A stretch of 32,724 nucleotides of DNA from positions 1 to 32,724 of the forward strand of contig JALUTY010000074.1 in NCBI GenBank assembly GCA_027021615.1. Reading direction: 5' to 3'. Shown here piece by piece: positions 7,055 through 14,726 of this stretch. This DNA comes from a bacterium. GTDB lineage: Bacteria; Desulfobacterota; Deferrisomatia; Deferrisomatales; Deferrisomataceae. Positions within the stretch are counted from its first letter, which is position 1. Each line of letters begins with the position of its first letter. Under the pieces are notes generated by a model. The model made no database searches. It was not told the DNA's origin and worked only from the letters and a program-made list of their open reading frames with translations. The translations under genes and the position numbers were made by a program.

Positions 7055-7055
7055 C

Positions 7056-7961
7056 CTACATATACCCTTCTCGCCGCAGGGTCTCGAGGCCGCCGCCGTC
7101 GTCCTTGTCCTGGGCTCGGCCGGCCCGCTCGGCCACGTTCTTGAGACGGCCGCTGCGCAGCTCATCGATGATCTCGTCCACGGTGCCGGCGTCGGACTCG
7201 ATGGGGAACGTGCACGGCCAGCACCCAAGGGAGCGGTAGCGCTTCCCCTCGCCCTGGTCGTAGTAGAGGGACACGGTGGGGATGTTCTCGAGCTTGATGT
7301 ACTCCCAGATGTTGAGCTCGGTCCAGTCGAGCAGCGGATGGATGCGCACGTGGGTGCCGGGTGCGAAGTCCACCTTGTAGTAGTTCCAGAACTCGGGGGG
7401 CTGGTCACCGATGTCCCAGCTCGAGGCCCGGTCGCGGGGGGAGAAGTACCGCTCCTTGGACCGCGAGCCCTCCTCGTCGGCGCGCACCCCCACGATCACC
7501 CCGGTGAACGGCTCGGTGTTCCTGTCCTTCTCGTACCGCCCGGTCTCGTGGTTGAACCGGTATCGAGGCCAGGTGCCGGCCAGGGTGTTCCGGAGCGCCA
7601 GGGTCTTGAGGTTCCGGCAGCACGTGATCCGATCGACGTTGCCGTCGGGGAAGGTCTGCTTCGCCTCGAGGGCCTCCCGGTTCTCCCCGTAGATCATGGT
7701 CAGGTGCCACTCCCGGGTGAGCCGGTCCCGGTACTCGATCATCTCGGGGATCTTGTAGTGGGTGTCGATGTGCACGAGCGGGAACGGTACGTGGCCGTAG
7801 AACGCCTTGCGGGCCAGCCACAGCAGCACTGTGCTGTCCTTGCCGATGGACCACAGCATGCACAGGTTTTTGAAGTTGGCGTACGCCTCCCGCAGGATGT
7901 GCACGGAGGTGTTCTCCAGCTTGCGAAGATGGGCGTATCGGTTGACCAGGATCTCCGTCAT
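7056..7961 (-). CDS. cysD: sulfate adenylyltransferase subunit 2 (CysD)
   Basis: The 301-residue protein is the catalytic subunit of ATP sulfurylase (ATP + sulfate to APS + PPi). The PP-loop SIGKDS is at residues 38-43, followed by family segments such as [38 protein letters not shown] and LGCWPCTFP. Length and domain order match the family. The ATG at 7961 is four bases inside the end of cysC (ATGA overlap), so translation is coupled. The last residues, RREGYM, are a typical CysD end. The gene order cysC-cysD-cysN, with cysC first, is unusual but coherent. Confidence 0.97.
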   Translation of the reverse strand: MTEILVNRYAHLRKLENTSVHILREAYANFKNLCMLWSIGKDSTVLLWLARKAFYGHVPFPLVHIDTHYKIPEMIEYRDRLTREWHLTMIYGENREALEAKQTFPDGNVDRITCCRNLKTLALRNTLAGTWPRYRFNHETGRYEKDRNTEPFTGVIVGVRADEEGSRSKERYFSPRDRASSWDIGDQPPEFWNYYKVDFAPGTHVRIHPLLDWTELNIWEYIKLENIPTVSLYYDQGEGKRYRSLGCWPCTFPIESDAGTVDEIIDELRSGRLKNVAERAGRAQDKDDGGGLETLRREGYM

Positions 7962-8596
7962 CGTGCCTCCCGTCTCTCCGTGAGGGGCTGAAACCAGTCC
8001 TGCTTCCGGGTCTCCACGTACCGCACCACGTGCGAGACGCACTCATCCACGCTCCAGCGGGCCGTGTCGAGGACGAGATCGGGGCTGTCGGGCTCCTCGT
8101 AGGGGCTGGAGATGCCGGTGAAGTCCGGGATCTCTCCGGCCCGGGCCTTGCGGTACAGCCCCTTGGGGTCGCGCCGCTCACATGTGGCCAGGTCGCACTT
8201 CACATGGATCTCCACGAACTCCCCCGGTCGGAACAGGGCCCGCACCCGCTCCCGGTCGTCCCGGAACGGCGAGATGAAAGCGGTGAGCACCAGCAGCCCG
8301 GCGTCCACGAACAGCTTGGCCACCTCGCCGACCCGCCGGATGTTCTCCTTGCGGTCCGCCGCGGAGAAGCCCAGGTCCCGGTTCAGGCCGTGACGGACGT
8401 TGTCCCCGTCGAGCAGGTAGGTGTACCAGCCCCGGTCGAACAGCTGCCGCTCGACGGCGTGGGAGATGGTGGACTTGCCCGAGCCGGACAGACCGGTGAA
8501 CCAGAGCACCATGGAGGGGTGTCGGTTTCTCCGGTGGTAGTCGGCCCGCGACACGAGCCGCTCGTGCCACCGGATGTGGGTCGGTTTCGCGGACAT
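7958..8596 (-). CDS. cysC: adenylyl-sulfate kinase (CysC)
   Basis: CysC phosphorylates APS to PAPS. The 212-residue product has the Walker A motif GLSGSGKS at about residues 35-42, then [18 protein letters not shown], the family's APS-binding signature. [25 protein letters not shown] and [20 protein letters not shown] follow. All expected elements are intact, unlike the degenerate copy fused to CysN. The ATG at 8596 overlaps the permease stop by one base (TGATG), and the gene end overlaps cysD by four bases, so permease, kinase and CysD form one coupled unit. Having PAPS and CysQ suggests a PAPS-dependent reduction or sulfation route elsewhere in the genome. Confidence 0.96.
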   Translation of the reverse strand: MSAKPTHIRWHERLVSRADYHRRNRHPSMVLWFTGLSGSGKSTISHAVERQLFDRGWYTYLLDGDNVRHGLNRDLGFSAADRKENIRRVGEVAKLFVDAGLLVLTAFISPFRDDRERVRALFRPGEFVEIHVKCDLATCERRDPKGLYRKARAGEIPDFTGISSPYEEPDSPDLVLDTARWSVDECVSHVVRYVETRKQDWFQPLTERREAR

Positions 8597-10371
8597 CAAA
8601 AGCTCCAGATCATGGGAATGAGAAGCACGGATCCTACCAAGTAGAGCAGGTGCAGGGGGAGCCCCACCCGGACGAAGTCGGTGAACCGGTACCCGCCCGG
8701 GCCGTACACCATCATGTTGGTCTGATACGCCACCGGGCTCGCGAAGCTGGCCGAGGCTGCCACGGCCACGGCGATGACGAACGGGTGGGGGTCGAGCCCC
8801 GCGCTCTTCGCGGCCGACAGGGCCACCGGGAACGCCAGGGCCGCGGCGGCGTTGTTCGTGATGAACCCCGTGAGCCCCGACGCGAACACGAACACCGCTC
8901 CCAGGAGGACACGGGGGCCCAGCCCCTGGACCGCCTGCAGCATGATCGAGGCGATGGAGGCCGCCGCCCCGGTCTTTTCGAGGGCGTAGCCGATGCCGAG
9001 GGAGCTGGCGATGACGACCAGCACGTTGATCTCGAGGGATCGGCGGGCCTCCACGGCGGTGACGCAGCGGGTGACAATGAGGAATACGGCCGCGAGCACG
9101 GCGGACTTGAGCACGCTCAAGGCTCCCGATGCCGACAGAAGCACCATGCCGCCCAAGGCGATGGCGGCGAGCCAGGTCTTCCGCCGGTCGAGGCGGGGCA
9201 TCTCGGAGACCGTGGAGACCAGGTAGAACTCGCGGGAGCGGCCCCAGCGCTTCAGAAAATCGGGGCCGCTCAGCAGGAGCAGGGTGTCGCCGGGCCGGAG
9301 CTTGAGCGCACCCAGCTTCCCGCGCACGCGCCCGCCATGCCGGTGCACGGCCAGCACCACGGCGTCGTAGCGGCCCCGGAAGTTGCCCTCTTTGATGGTC
9401 CTTCCGAGCAGCGGCGAGGACCGGGACACCACCGCCTCGAGCACCTTGCCTTCGCCGCGGCGACGGATCTCGTGGTACAGGTCGTGGCCCCCCGACGGCA
9501 CGAGGCCCGGGATCCGGTGGAGGACCACGGCGCCCTCGGCTGCGCCAGCGAAGATCAGCCGGTCCCCCTCCTCCAGCACGTCGGTGGGCTTGACCGGCGC
9601 GATCGAGGTCGGACCGCGCAGGATCTCGGCCAGGAACACGCTGCCCAGCCGCCGCAGGCCGGCGGTCTCGACCGTCTTTCCCCGCAGAGGGCTTCCCGGG
9701 GTGAGCCGCATCTCGAACAGGTACTCCCGGCCGGGCCCAAACAGGGACTCTTCCGGGTCGCTACGGTCGGGCACGAGCCGCGGCCCCAAGGTCAGGAGAT
9801 ACACGATGGCGAGCAGGGCGCAGGGCACCCCCACCCACGCCAGTTCGAACATCGAGAGGGAGCGTCCTACCGTCTCCTGGTACATGCCGTTGATCAGGAG
9901 GTTGGTGGAGGTGCCGATCAGAGTGCACAGCCCTCCCAAGATTGAGGCGTACGACAGGGAGATCAGGAACTTCGATGGGGGGAACCCCTTACGGTGGGCC
10001 CAGTCGCGCACGGCCGGCAGGAACATCGCCACGATCGGGGTGTTGTTGAGGAAGGCCGAGAACGAGGTGACCGAGAGGATCATGCGCGCCAGCGCACGGC
10101 GCATGCCCCTGCCGTCGCCCATGACCTTGGCGGCCACGTACTCCAGCACGCCGGCCGACTGGGCCGCATAAGCCACGATAAACAGCACCGCCACGGTGAT
10201 CATGGCGCTGTTGGAGAAGCCGGCCAGGGCCTCGGAGGGGTCGAGCACGCCGGCCAGGAGCAAGGTGCCGAGGGCCGAGAAGGTGACCACGTCGGGCGGA
10301 AGCAGGTCGAAGGCAAGGCACACCACCATGGCGGCCACCACCACCAGGGTGAGCACGGCTTCAACCGTCAT
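8596..10371 (-). CDS. SLC13-family permease with two RCK-C (TrkA-C) domains, probable sulfate transporter
   Basis: The 591-residue membrane protein has about ten to twelve hydrophobic segments in two blocks. Between them is a soluble part (about residues 215-390) with two TrkA-C-like modules: MRLTPGSPLRGKTV to GDRLIFAG, and VVSRSSPLLGRTIKEG to LRPGDTLLLLSG. SFLNNTPIV-type segments (FSAFLNNTPIVAMFLP and GFITNNAAAALAFP) and LIGTSTNLL are SLC13/DASS signatures. Close relatives carry sulfate. Position at the head of the cys operon supports sulfate uptake, although other anions cannot be excluded from sequence. The ATG at 10371 is preceded by AGAGGG. An upstream ORF overlaps its start by 11 bases. 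Confidence 0.9.
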   Translation of the reverse strand: MTVEAVLTLVVVAAMVVCLAFDLLPPDVVTFSALGTLLLAGVLDPSEALAGFSNSAMITVAVLFIVAYAAQSAGVLEYVAAKVMGDGRGMRRALARMILSVTSFSAFLNNTPIVAMFLPAVRDWAHRKGFPPSKFLISLSYASILGGLCTLIGTSTNLLINGMYQETVGRSLSMFELAWVGVPCALLAIVYLLTLGPRLVPDRSDPEESLFGPGREYLFEMRLTPGSPLRGKTVETAGLRRLGSVFLAEILRGPTSIAPVKPTDVLEEGDRLIFAGAAEGAVVLHRIPGLVPSGGHDLYHEIRRRGEGKVLEAVVSRSSPLLGRTIKEGNFRGRYDAVVLAVHRHGGRVRGKLGALKLRPGDTLLLLSGPDFLKRWGRSREFYLVSTVSEMPRLDRRKTWLAAIALGGMVLLSASGALSVLKSAVLAAVFLIVTRCVTAVEARRSLEINVLVVIASSLGIGYALEKTGAAASIASIMLQAVQGLGPRVLLGAVFVFASGLTGFITNNAAAALAFPVALSAAKSAGLDPHPFVIAVAVAASASFASPVAYQTNMMVYGPGGYRFTDFVRVGLPLHLLYLVGSVLLIPMIWSF

Positions 10372-10495
10372 GAGGGCCCTCTAGGCAAGCGGGAGGAGAC
10401 GAGGTCGGTCTGGAGAGGTTGCCGGGGCTCGGGCGCGGCCACTCCGAGACACGGCAGCGCGTGGCGGGCAGCAGGCTGTCTTCGGCCTCGGTCAT
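10361..10495 (-). CDS. short upstream ORF overlapping the permease start
   Basis: A 44-residue frame with ATG at 10495 sits behind a very strong GGAGGGGGAGC ribosome-binding site and ends 11 bases inside the permease gene. It has Cys at positions 14 and 37. It matches no family I know. It could be a translated leader coupling ribosomes to the permease start, possibly sensing cysteine supply. That is inference; it may also be a chance frame in a GC-rich leader. Confidence 0.35.
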   Translation of the reverse strand: MTEAEDSLLPATRCRVSEWPRPSPGNLSRPTSSPPACLEGPHDG

Positions 10496-10570
10496 GGGCG
10501 CTCCCCCTCCGTCGGGATCGTAAGAGCCGTCGGGTGTCCGGCGGCCTGCCCCGGGGACGACGGAGCCGGA

Positions 10571-10600
10571 ATGATACGGGAAACCAGGGAGAACCGGCAA
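10571..10600 (-). promoter_or_regulatory. sigma-70-type promoter of the sulfate operon
   Basis: On the minus strand -35 TTGCCG (10595-10600) is followed after 18 bp by -10 TATCAT (10571-10576), matching consensus at 4 of 6 and 5 of 6 bases. It lies about 75 bp upstream of the short leader ORF and 200 bp upstream of the permease. Confidence 0.55.
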
Positions 10601-10606
10601 GGGAAA

Positions 10607-10739
10607 TGACCGGTGACGGGTGTCGACGCTTCGCGTCGGCTGGGACGCTAGGAGGCTAGGAGGCTTTCTGGCTCCCCAGCTTCCCAGCTTTCTAGCTTTC
10701 CAGCGGCCCGCGTAGCGGGCCATGGGCGACGGGTGACGT
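10607..10739. repeat. mosaic intergenic repeat, copy 7
   Basis: Modules in order: GTGACGGGTGTCGACGCTTC with the hairpin CGACGC-TTC-GCGTCG (10624-10638); CTAGGAGGCTAGGAGGC; a pyrimidine-rich CCCAGCTTCCCAGC stretch; then CAGCGG with the GGCCCGC-GTA-GCGGGCC hairpin (about 10703-10720). It lies between the divergent sulfate operon and the histidine kinase gene. From 10740 to 10862 I see no gene and no convincing promoter; an AT-rich patch (GTAAACTTTCAATTTTTGAG) ends near 10810. Confidence 0.85.
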
Positions 10740-10862
10740 AAAGAACGGGTTACGGTGCGCCGATAGGTAGCCCCGTGCGGAGGGAGGGGGTAAACTTTCA
10801 ATTTTTGAGACCCCAATGGCAGATCCGCCCCTGCAGCGGCTCCGCCACCACCCGGAGAACCC

Positions 10863-12416
10863 ATGGATACCCCGGAGGACCGAGCCACCTTTTCACGTTT
10901 GGCACTGCGGTTGGCCGAGGCGTCAACCCTGGAGGAGGGGGCCGAGGCGCTGGCCTGGGCCTGCGCCGAACGGATCGAGTTCTACCGTTTGTCGATCGTG
11001 CTCCCCTTGACCGAGCCCGGCGAGTACTGGGTGGGCGCCTCTTGGGCCGAGAGGCCCGAAGAGGAGATGGCCGGGTACACTTTCCACCTGACCGGCCATC
11101 CTCTGGCTCCGGTGGTGGAGCAAGGGACCACCGTGGTGCGCCACGACCCGGAAAACGATGCACCCGAGCTGCCGGTATCGCGGCTGTTCCGGGGCGAGGG
11201 GAAGCTTTGGGAGCTGGCGGCCCCCCTCCACATCGGGGCTCGGCGGGGCATGCTGGTGCTCGCGAGCCGTTCGCCGACCGTGCCGTGCCCGGACGCGGTG
11301 GCCTGGGCCGAGGAAGTGGCCCTGTGGGCGTCGGTGTGGAGCCGGGCGTGGTGCGGGCCCGACGCCCCCGAGGTACTCCGCGAGCTGTACCAGTCGCTCT
11401 TGGAGGGCGCTTTGGACGGGATCGCCCTCCTGCGCGACGGTGAGGTGGTGTTCGCCAACCCGTCGTTCCGGGAGCTGTTCGGGCTGTCCCCGGCCGAGAC
11501 GATGGGGCTAGGGTTCGAGGCCCTGTTGGCTCCCCGGTCCCGGGAGCGGTTCCGGGAGGCATTGGGCCTCTTGGCAGAGCGGCCCCGGGTGCTTCCCCGG
11601 GTCGAGGTGGAGGGCCGGGGGCGGGGGGGACGGACCCTTGCGTTGGACCTGGGGCTCCAGATGATCTTACACCGTGGTGGGCCGGCCGTGCTGGTGCAGG
11701 TGCACAACGCCACCCCCCGGGCCCGGCGGGAGCAGGAGACCCGGGAACGGGTGGACCAGATCCTCCGGGTGCTGGGCCACGACATGCGTACCCCCCTGAC
11801 CGCCGTGCTGGGGTACGCCCAGCTCGTGTCGGAGCGGCTGGGCAAGGAGGAGCCAGAGCGCTTACAGGAGATGCTGTCGATCCTCCGGCGTTCGGCGGAC
11901 GGGCTGCGGGGCTTGGTGGAGGGCATGCTGGAGTACAGCTCGCTGGGGCGGGAGAGCAGCCCCCTGGGACCGGTTGCAATGGAGCCGATGTTTCGGACGG
12001 TGGAGGCCGAGCTGGCAGAACCGATCGAGCGCTCTGGGGCGCGGATTCGGTACCACCAGGTGCCGCCCCGGGTCTGGGGGCGATCGGCCGAGGTGGGCAG
12101 GGTGTTCCGGAACCTGATCGAGAACGCCATCCGGTACGCCCGGCCCGGCGTGACCCCGAAGGTGGAGGTAAGGGGAGAGGGGGACGAGAACGGGTTTCAC
12201 GTGATGTGTGTGGCTGACAACGGCCGCGGCGTGGCTCCTGAGGACCGGGAGCGGGTGTTCGACCTCTTCGTCAAAGGCCCCAGCGGAGGGTGTGGGGTGG
12301 GCCTGGCCGTGGTTCACCGGATCGTGACCCGGTACGGGGGCCGCATCTGGGTGGAGGATGGCCCAGAGGGGGGAAGCCGGTTTTACGTGACCCTACCGCG
12401 GGTCCCGGAGGAGTAG
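10863..12416 (+). CDS. sensor histidine kinase (GAF-like, PAS, HisKA, HATPase)
   Basis: The 517-residue protein has no obvious membrane segment and is probably cytoplasmic. Residues about 10-165 look like a GAF-type sensor, about 180-290 form a PAS domain (GIALLRDGEVVFANPSFREL), and about 295-360 form the dimerisation domain with the phosphorylated His at H306 (VLGHDMRTPLTAVLGY). The ATPase domain has the N box around N421 (RNLIENAIRYA), DNGRGV and GVGLAVVHRI. It would autophosphorylate and pass phosphate to a response regulator, which is not encoded nearby, so it is an orphan here. The start has GGAG eight bases upstream. Its last 34 bases overlap the end of the convergent PilZ gene. Confidence 0.9.
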   Translation: MDTPEDRATFSRLALRLAEASTLEEGAEALAWACAERIEFYRLSIVLPLTEPGEYWVGASWAERPEEEMAGYTFHLTGHPLAPVVEQGTTVVRHDPENDAPELPVSRLFRGEGKLWELAAPLHIGARRGMLVLASRSPTVPCPDAVAWAEEVALWASVWSRAWCGPDAPEVLRELYQSLLEGALDGIALLRDGEVVFANPSFRELFGLSPAETMGLGFEALLAPRSRERFREALGLLAERPRVLPRVEVEGRGRGGRTLALDLGLQMILHRGGPAVLVQVHNATPRARREQETRERVDQILRVLGHDMRTPLTAVLGYAQLVSERLGKEEPERLQEMLSILRRSADGLRGLVEGMLEYSSLGRESSPLGPVAMEPMFRTVEAELAEPIERSGARIRYHQVPPRVWGRSAEVGRVFRNLIENAIRYARPGVTPKVEVRGEGDENGFHVMCVADNGRGVAPEDRERVFDLFVKGPSGGCGVGLAVVHRIVTRYGGRIWVEDGPEGGSRFYVTLPRVPEE

Positions 12417-12730
12417 CGGTCGCGCAGGAAGGCGGCGTCCCCCTTCGAAAGGGCCTCCCACCGGACCCCGACCCGGCCGTCGGGCCCCACGTACACCACC
12501 CGGCCCGAGAGGGTGCGCACCCCGTGCTCGAACACCACGGAGAACCGCCACAGCAGGCCGCTGCCGGGGATAGGGGGGCGTTCGAACCGGATCGCGGCCC
12601 CGCCCTCCGACAAGTCGAGCGTTTTCCCCAGGTTCTCCCCCTCCGGCCCACGGCCCAGCACGGTCCGAACATCCCTCCACCGGGGGGAGAGGCGGGCCTC
12701 GTCAATCCATTCGGGCAAGCGGGTCGCCAT
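12383..12730 (-). CDS. PilZ-domain protein, putative c-di-GMP binder
   Basis: The 115-residue protein has an Arg-rich segment (SPRWRDVRT, about residues 15-23) followed by LGKTLDLSEGGAAIRF, matching the PilZ (D/N)xSxxG signature. The remaining strands (GRVVYVGPDGRVGVRWEAL) complete a PilZ beta barrel. PilZ proteins bind cyclic di-GMP through the Arg motif and the DxSxxG motif. The Arg spacing is not a perfect RxxxR, so binding is likely but unproven. The ATG at 12730 is preferred because GGAGGTG lies just upstream; a GTG six bases earlier is the alternative. It is a single-domain protein, convergent with the kinase gene and divergent from the envelope cluster. Confidence 0.82.
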   Translation of the reverse strand: MATRLPEWIDEARLSPRWRDVRTVLGRGPEGENLGKTLDLSEGGAAIRFERPPIPGSGLLWRFSVVFEHGVRTLSGRVVYVGPDGRVGVRWEALSKGDAAFLRDRYSSGTRGRVT

Positions 12731-12852
12731 GGGCACACCTCCGGGATCGGCTCCGATGCGTCCGGCTCGGTTCCACGAGGGGGAAGCCGGTTGTGGTGGT
12801 TCGGGGCGGCGGACAAAGGCAGGATATACGGTTTCTGCCGAGAGACAAGAGG

Positions 12853-14163
12853 ATGGAGAAGACGTTTCGAGCCCAGCCGGTCTCCGGGACCCTCTGCCGC
12901 CGGGTGTGGGCAGCCACGGTTGCGGCGTGGTTTGCCTGGGCCGCGGTCGCCGAGGGGGCGGCGTTTCGGGTGGTGGCCCCGCCCCCGCCGCCGGCCCGGC
13001 CGATCATGGTGGTCACGGGGCAGGCCCTGGACGGGGGGGATCCGTCGCCGGAGCTGCTGGAGCGGGCAACTGCGGCGCTGACCTCGGGCGGGGGGCTGTT
13101 GTTCGTGGGCCGGACCGACCCGGTGGGGCCCCGGCCGGTGAACCGGGAGCTGGGCCGGATGTGGGCCGAGGCCCTGGCATTGGGGACGGCGCGGGCGTTG
13201 GGGGTGGAGCCGCGGCGGTTCGCGGTGGCCTCGGCAGGGGAGGGGGCGGCGGCGGAGGTGCGGGTGTACCCGTGGCGCCCTCCTGCCGAGGCTCGGGCCC
13301 GGCCCGGTCCGGTGACGGTGCTCGAGCCTGGGCCGGGGGTACCCCACGCGGGCCGGGTATGGGCCCTGGGACGGCCGGCGGGGGCGGTCTGGGCCGAAGC
13401 GGACGGGCAGGTGTGGCGGTACCGGCCGGCCGAGCCCTTGTGGGCCCTGCCGGTGCCGGTGGGGGGGGGCGGCCTGGCCGCGGCCACGGCGGATGGGGTG
13501 TGGACCCGGTGGGTGGGACCGGCCGGACCCCGCTGGGACGCCCTGAGGGTCCGGGTGGAGGCGCGGGAGGACTGGTGGGCCACGCTCCGGGTGGAGATAC
13601 CCGACGGGGTCAGCGATCCGGTGGTGTGGGCTGGGGGCATCCCGTACCCGGTGGCCCCGGCCGCGACGGAGGTGCCGGTGCTCCTGTTCCCCTTCGCCCG
13701 GCAGGCCCGGCTGGAGGCCAGCGATGCCGAGGGCCGTCGCCGTGGGGGGCCTGAGGTGGCGCTGCCGGCCGGCCAGGGCGAGCCGCCCCGGTGGGCCCTG
13801 GTTCTCTCGTGGGAGGGGGCCTCGGTGGATCTGGACCTGTGGGTGACCGACGGCCGGCGGCGCACGGGACCGGCGAGGCCGGATCCCCTGTTCGATCCCG
13901 AAGCCGTGGCCGGCGTTCGGCTGCTGTTCGACGGGGGGGTGGGGGGCTCGGCCTCGGCGGTGGCCGGGTGGCGGGACCCGTCCGGGCTGCGCGCGTGGGT
14001 TACCTGTTTCAGCGATCTGGGAGGCGGGGGCGCCACGGCGCGCGCGTACCTGCTGGAGAACCCGGGGGATCCCCTGGAGGGAACGGTCCGGTTCCTGGGC
14101 GTGCGGAAGACGTCGCTCCGGCCGGTCCAGGCCGCCTGGCGGGTGTGGGAGCGTGACCGGTAG
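12853..14163 (+). CDS. secreted protein with degenerate OmpA-like domain and DUF2135-like C-terminus
   Basis: The 436-residue product begins with a signal peptide (MEKTFRAQP to AVAEGAA, about 1-36). Residues about 45-135 resemble an OmpA-type peptidoglycan-binding domain: GLLFVGRTDPVGP, then NRELGRMWAEALA and GVEPRRFAVASAGEG, parallel to the GHTDxxG, N..L...RA and V....GyGe motifs. The C-terminal part contains WALVLSWEGASVDLDLWVTD and later ATARAYLLENPGDP, like DUF2135/YfaP domains that often have a DxDLWV motif. It opens the envelope cluster and probably anchors it to the cell wall or outer membrane. I chose the ATG at 12853; an in-frame ATG at 12793 would put the signal peptide internally. 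Function is inferred from context. Confidence 0.72.
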   Translation: MEKTFRAQPVSGTLCRRVWAATVAAWFAWAAVAEGAAFRVVAPPPPPARPIMVVTGQALDGGDPSPELLERATAALTSGGGLLFVGRTDPVGPRPVNRELGRMWAEALALGTARALGVEPRRFAVASAGEGAAAEVRVYPWRPPAEARARPGPVTVLEPGPGVPHAGRVWALGRPAGAVWAEADGQVWRYRPAEPLWALPVPVGGGGLAAATADGVWTRWVGPAGPRWDALRVRVEAREDWWATLRVEIPDGVSDPVVWAGGIPYPVAPAATEVPVLLFPFARQARLEASDAEGRRRGGPEVALPAGQGEPPRWALVLSWEGASVDLDLWVTDGRRRTGPARPDPLFDPEAVAGVRLLFDGGVGGSASAVAGWRDPSGLRAWVTCFSDLGGGGATARAYLLENPGDPLEGTVRFLGVRKTSLRPVQAAWRVWERDR

Positions 14164-14246
14164 GCCGCGAGGCGGGCGGTTTCCAGTGGGCAGAGGGCCC
14201 CGGACCGACGACCGATGACTGACGACCGAACTGACCGGGAGGCTCC

Positions 14247-14726
14247 GTGAGACGGTTTTGGACCCTGGCGGTTGCAGCGGTGCTGCTCCTGGGGGCCGGC
14301 GCGGCGCGGGCGGCCGACCCCGTGGACGACTACGACGCCCGGCTGGAGGAGATCGCCCGGGAGGTGGAGGCGATCCGCAAGGACCTGGAGGCCGTGGCCC
14401 GGGAGGTGGCATGGGCCGGCATGGCCCAGGCGTTCGTGTTCGTGGAAAGGCCGGACCCGGCGTGGAAGGACCGGCCCGTGGAGGTGCGGGTGGACGGCGC
14501 CCGGGTGGCGGTGCGGCGGCTCCTGCCCGAGGAGTGGGAGCTGCTGGAGAAGGGGCTCGCGGTTGAGGTGGCCCGGGTGTGGGTGGCCGCCGGGGAGCAC
14601 GAGGTGTGGATCGGGGCGGCGGGCGGGGAGCCCGACGGTGCGGCACGCCTGGAGGCGCCGGCGGCCCGGCCCTCGGCCTGGGTGGCCGCGGCAGGGGAAG
14701 GGGAAGTGGAGTGGCGGGTCGAGTGA
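14247..14726 (+). CDS. small secreted protein, unrecognised
   Basis: The 159-residue protein has a clear signal peptide (MRRFWTLAVAAVLLLGAGAARAA). A short coiled-coil stretch follows (DYDARLEEIAREVEAIRK, about residues 26-55), then a beta-rich region with KDRPVEVRVDGARVAVR and AAGEHEVWIGA, resembling a small PEGA-like or carboxypeptidase-regulatory-like fold. I do not recognise a family with certainty. The GTG start at 14247 follows GGGAGG. The end overlaps the next gene by 16 bases, so it belongs to the cluster. The 83-base gap before it holds short GACGACCGA-type units related to the dispersed repeat tail. Confidence 0.65.
   Translation: MRRFWTLAVAAVLLLGAGAARAADPVDDYDARLEEIAREVEAIRKDLEAVAREVAWAGMAQAFVFVERPDPAWKDRPVEVRVDGARVAVRRLLPEEWELLEKGLAVEVARVWVAAGEHEVWIGAAGGEPDGAARLEAPAARPSAWVAAAGEGEVEWRVE

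Noticed and set aside
10785-10810. GTTTACCCCCTC-type motif shared with 247-262 and 1016-1027 as IS ends
   Set aside because: The shared stretch is about 12 bases and could be chance; no further IS sequence is seen at 10785.
12731-12852. Divergent promoter with GGATATAC between PilZ and the OmpA-like gene
   Set aside because: No -35 element at a suitable distance could be found on either strand.
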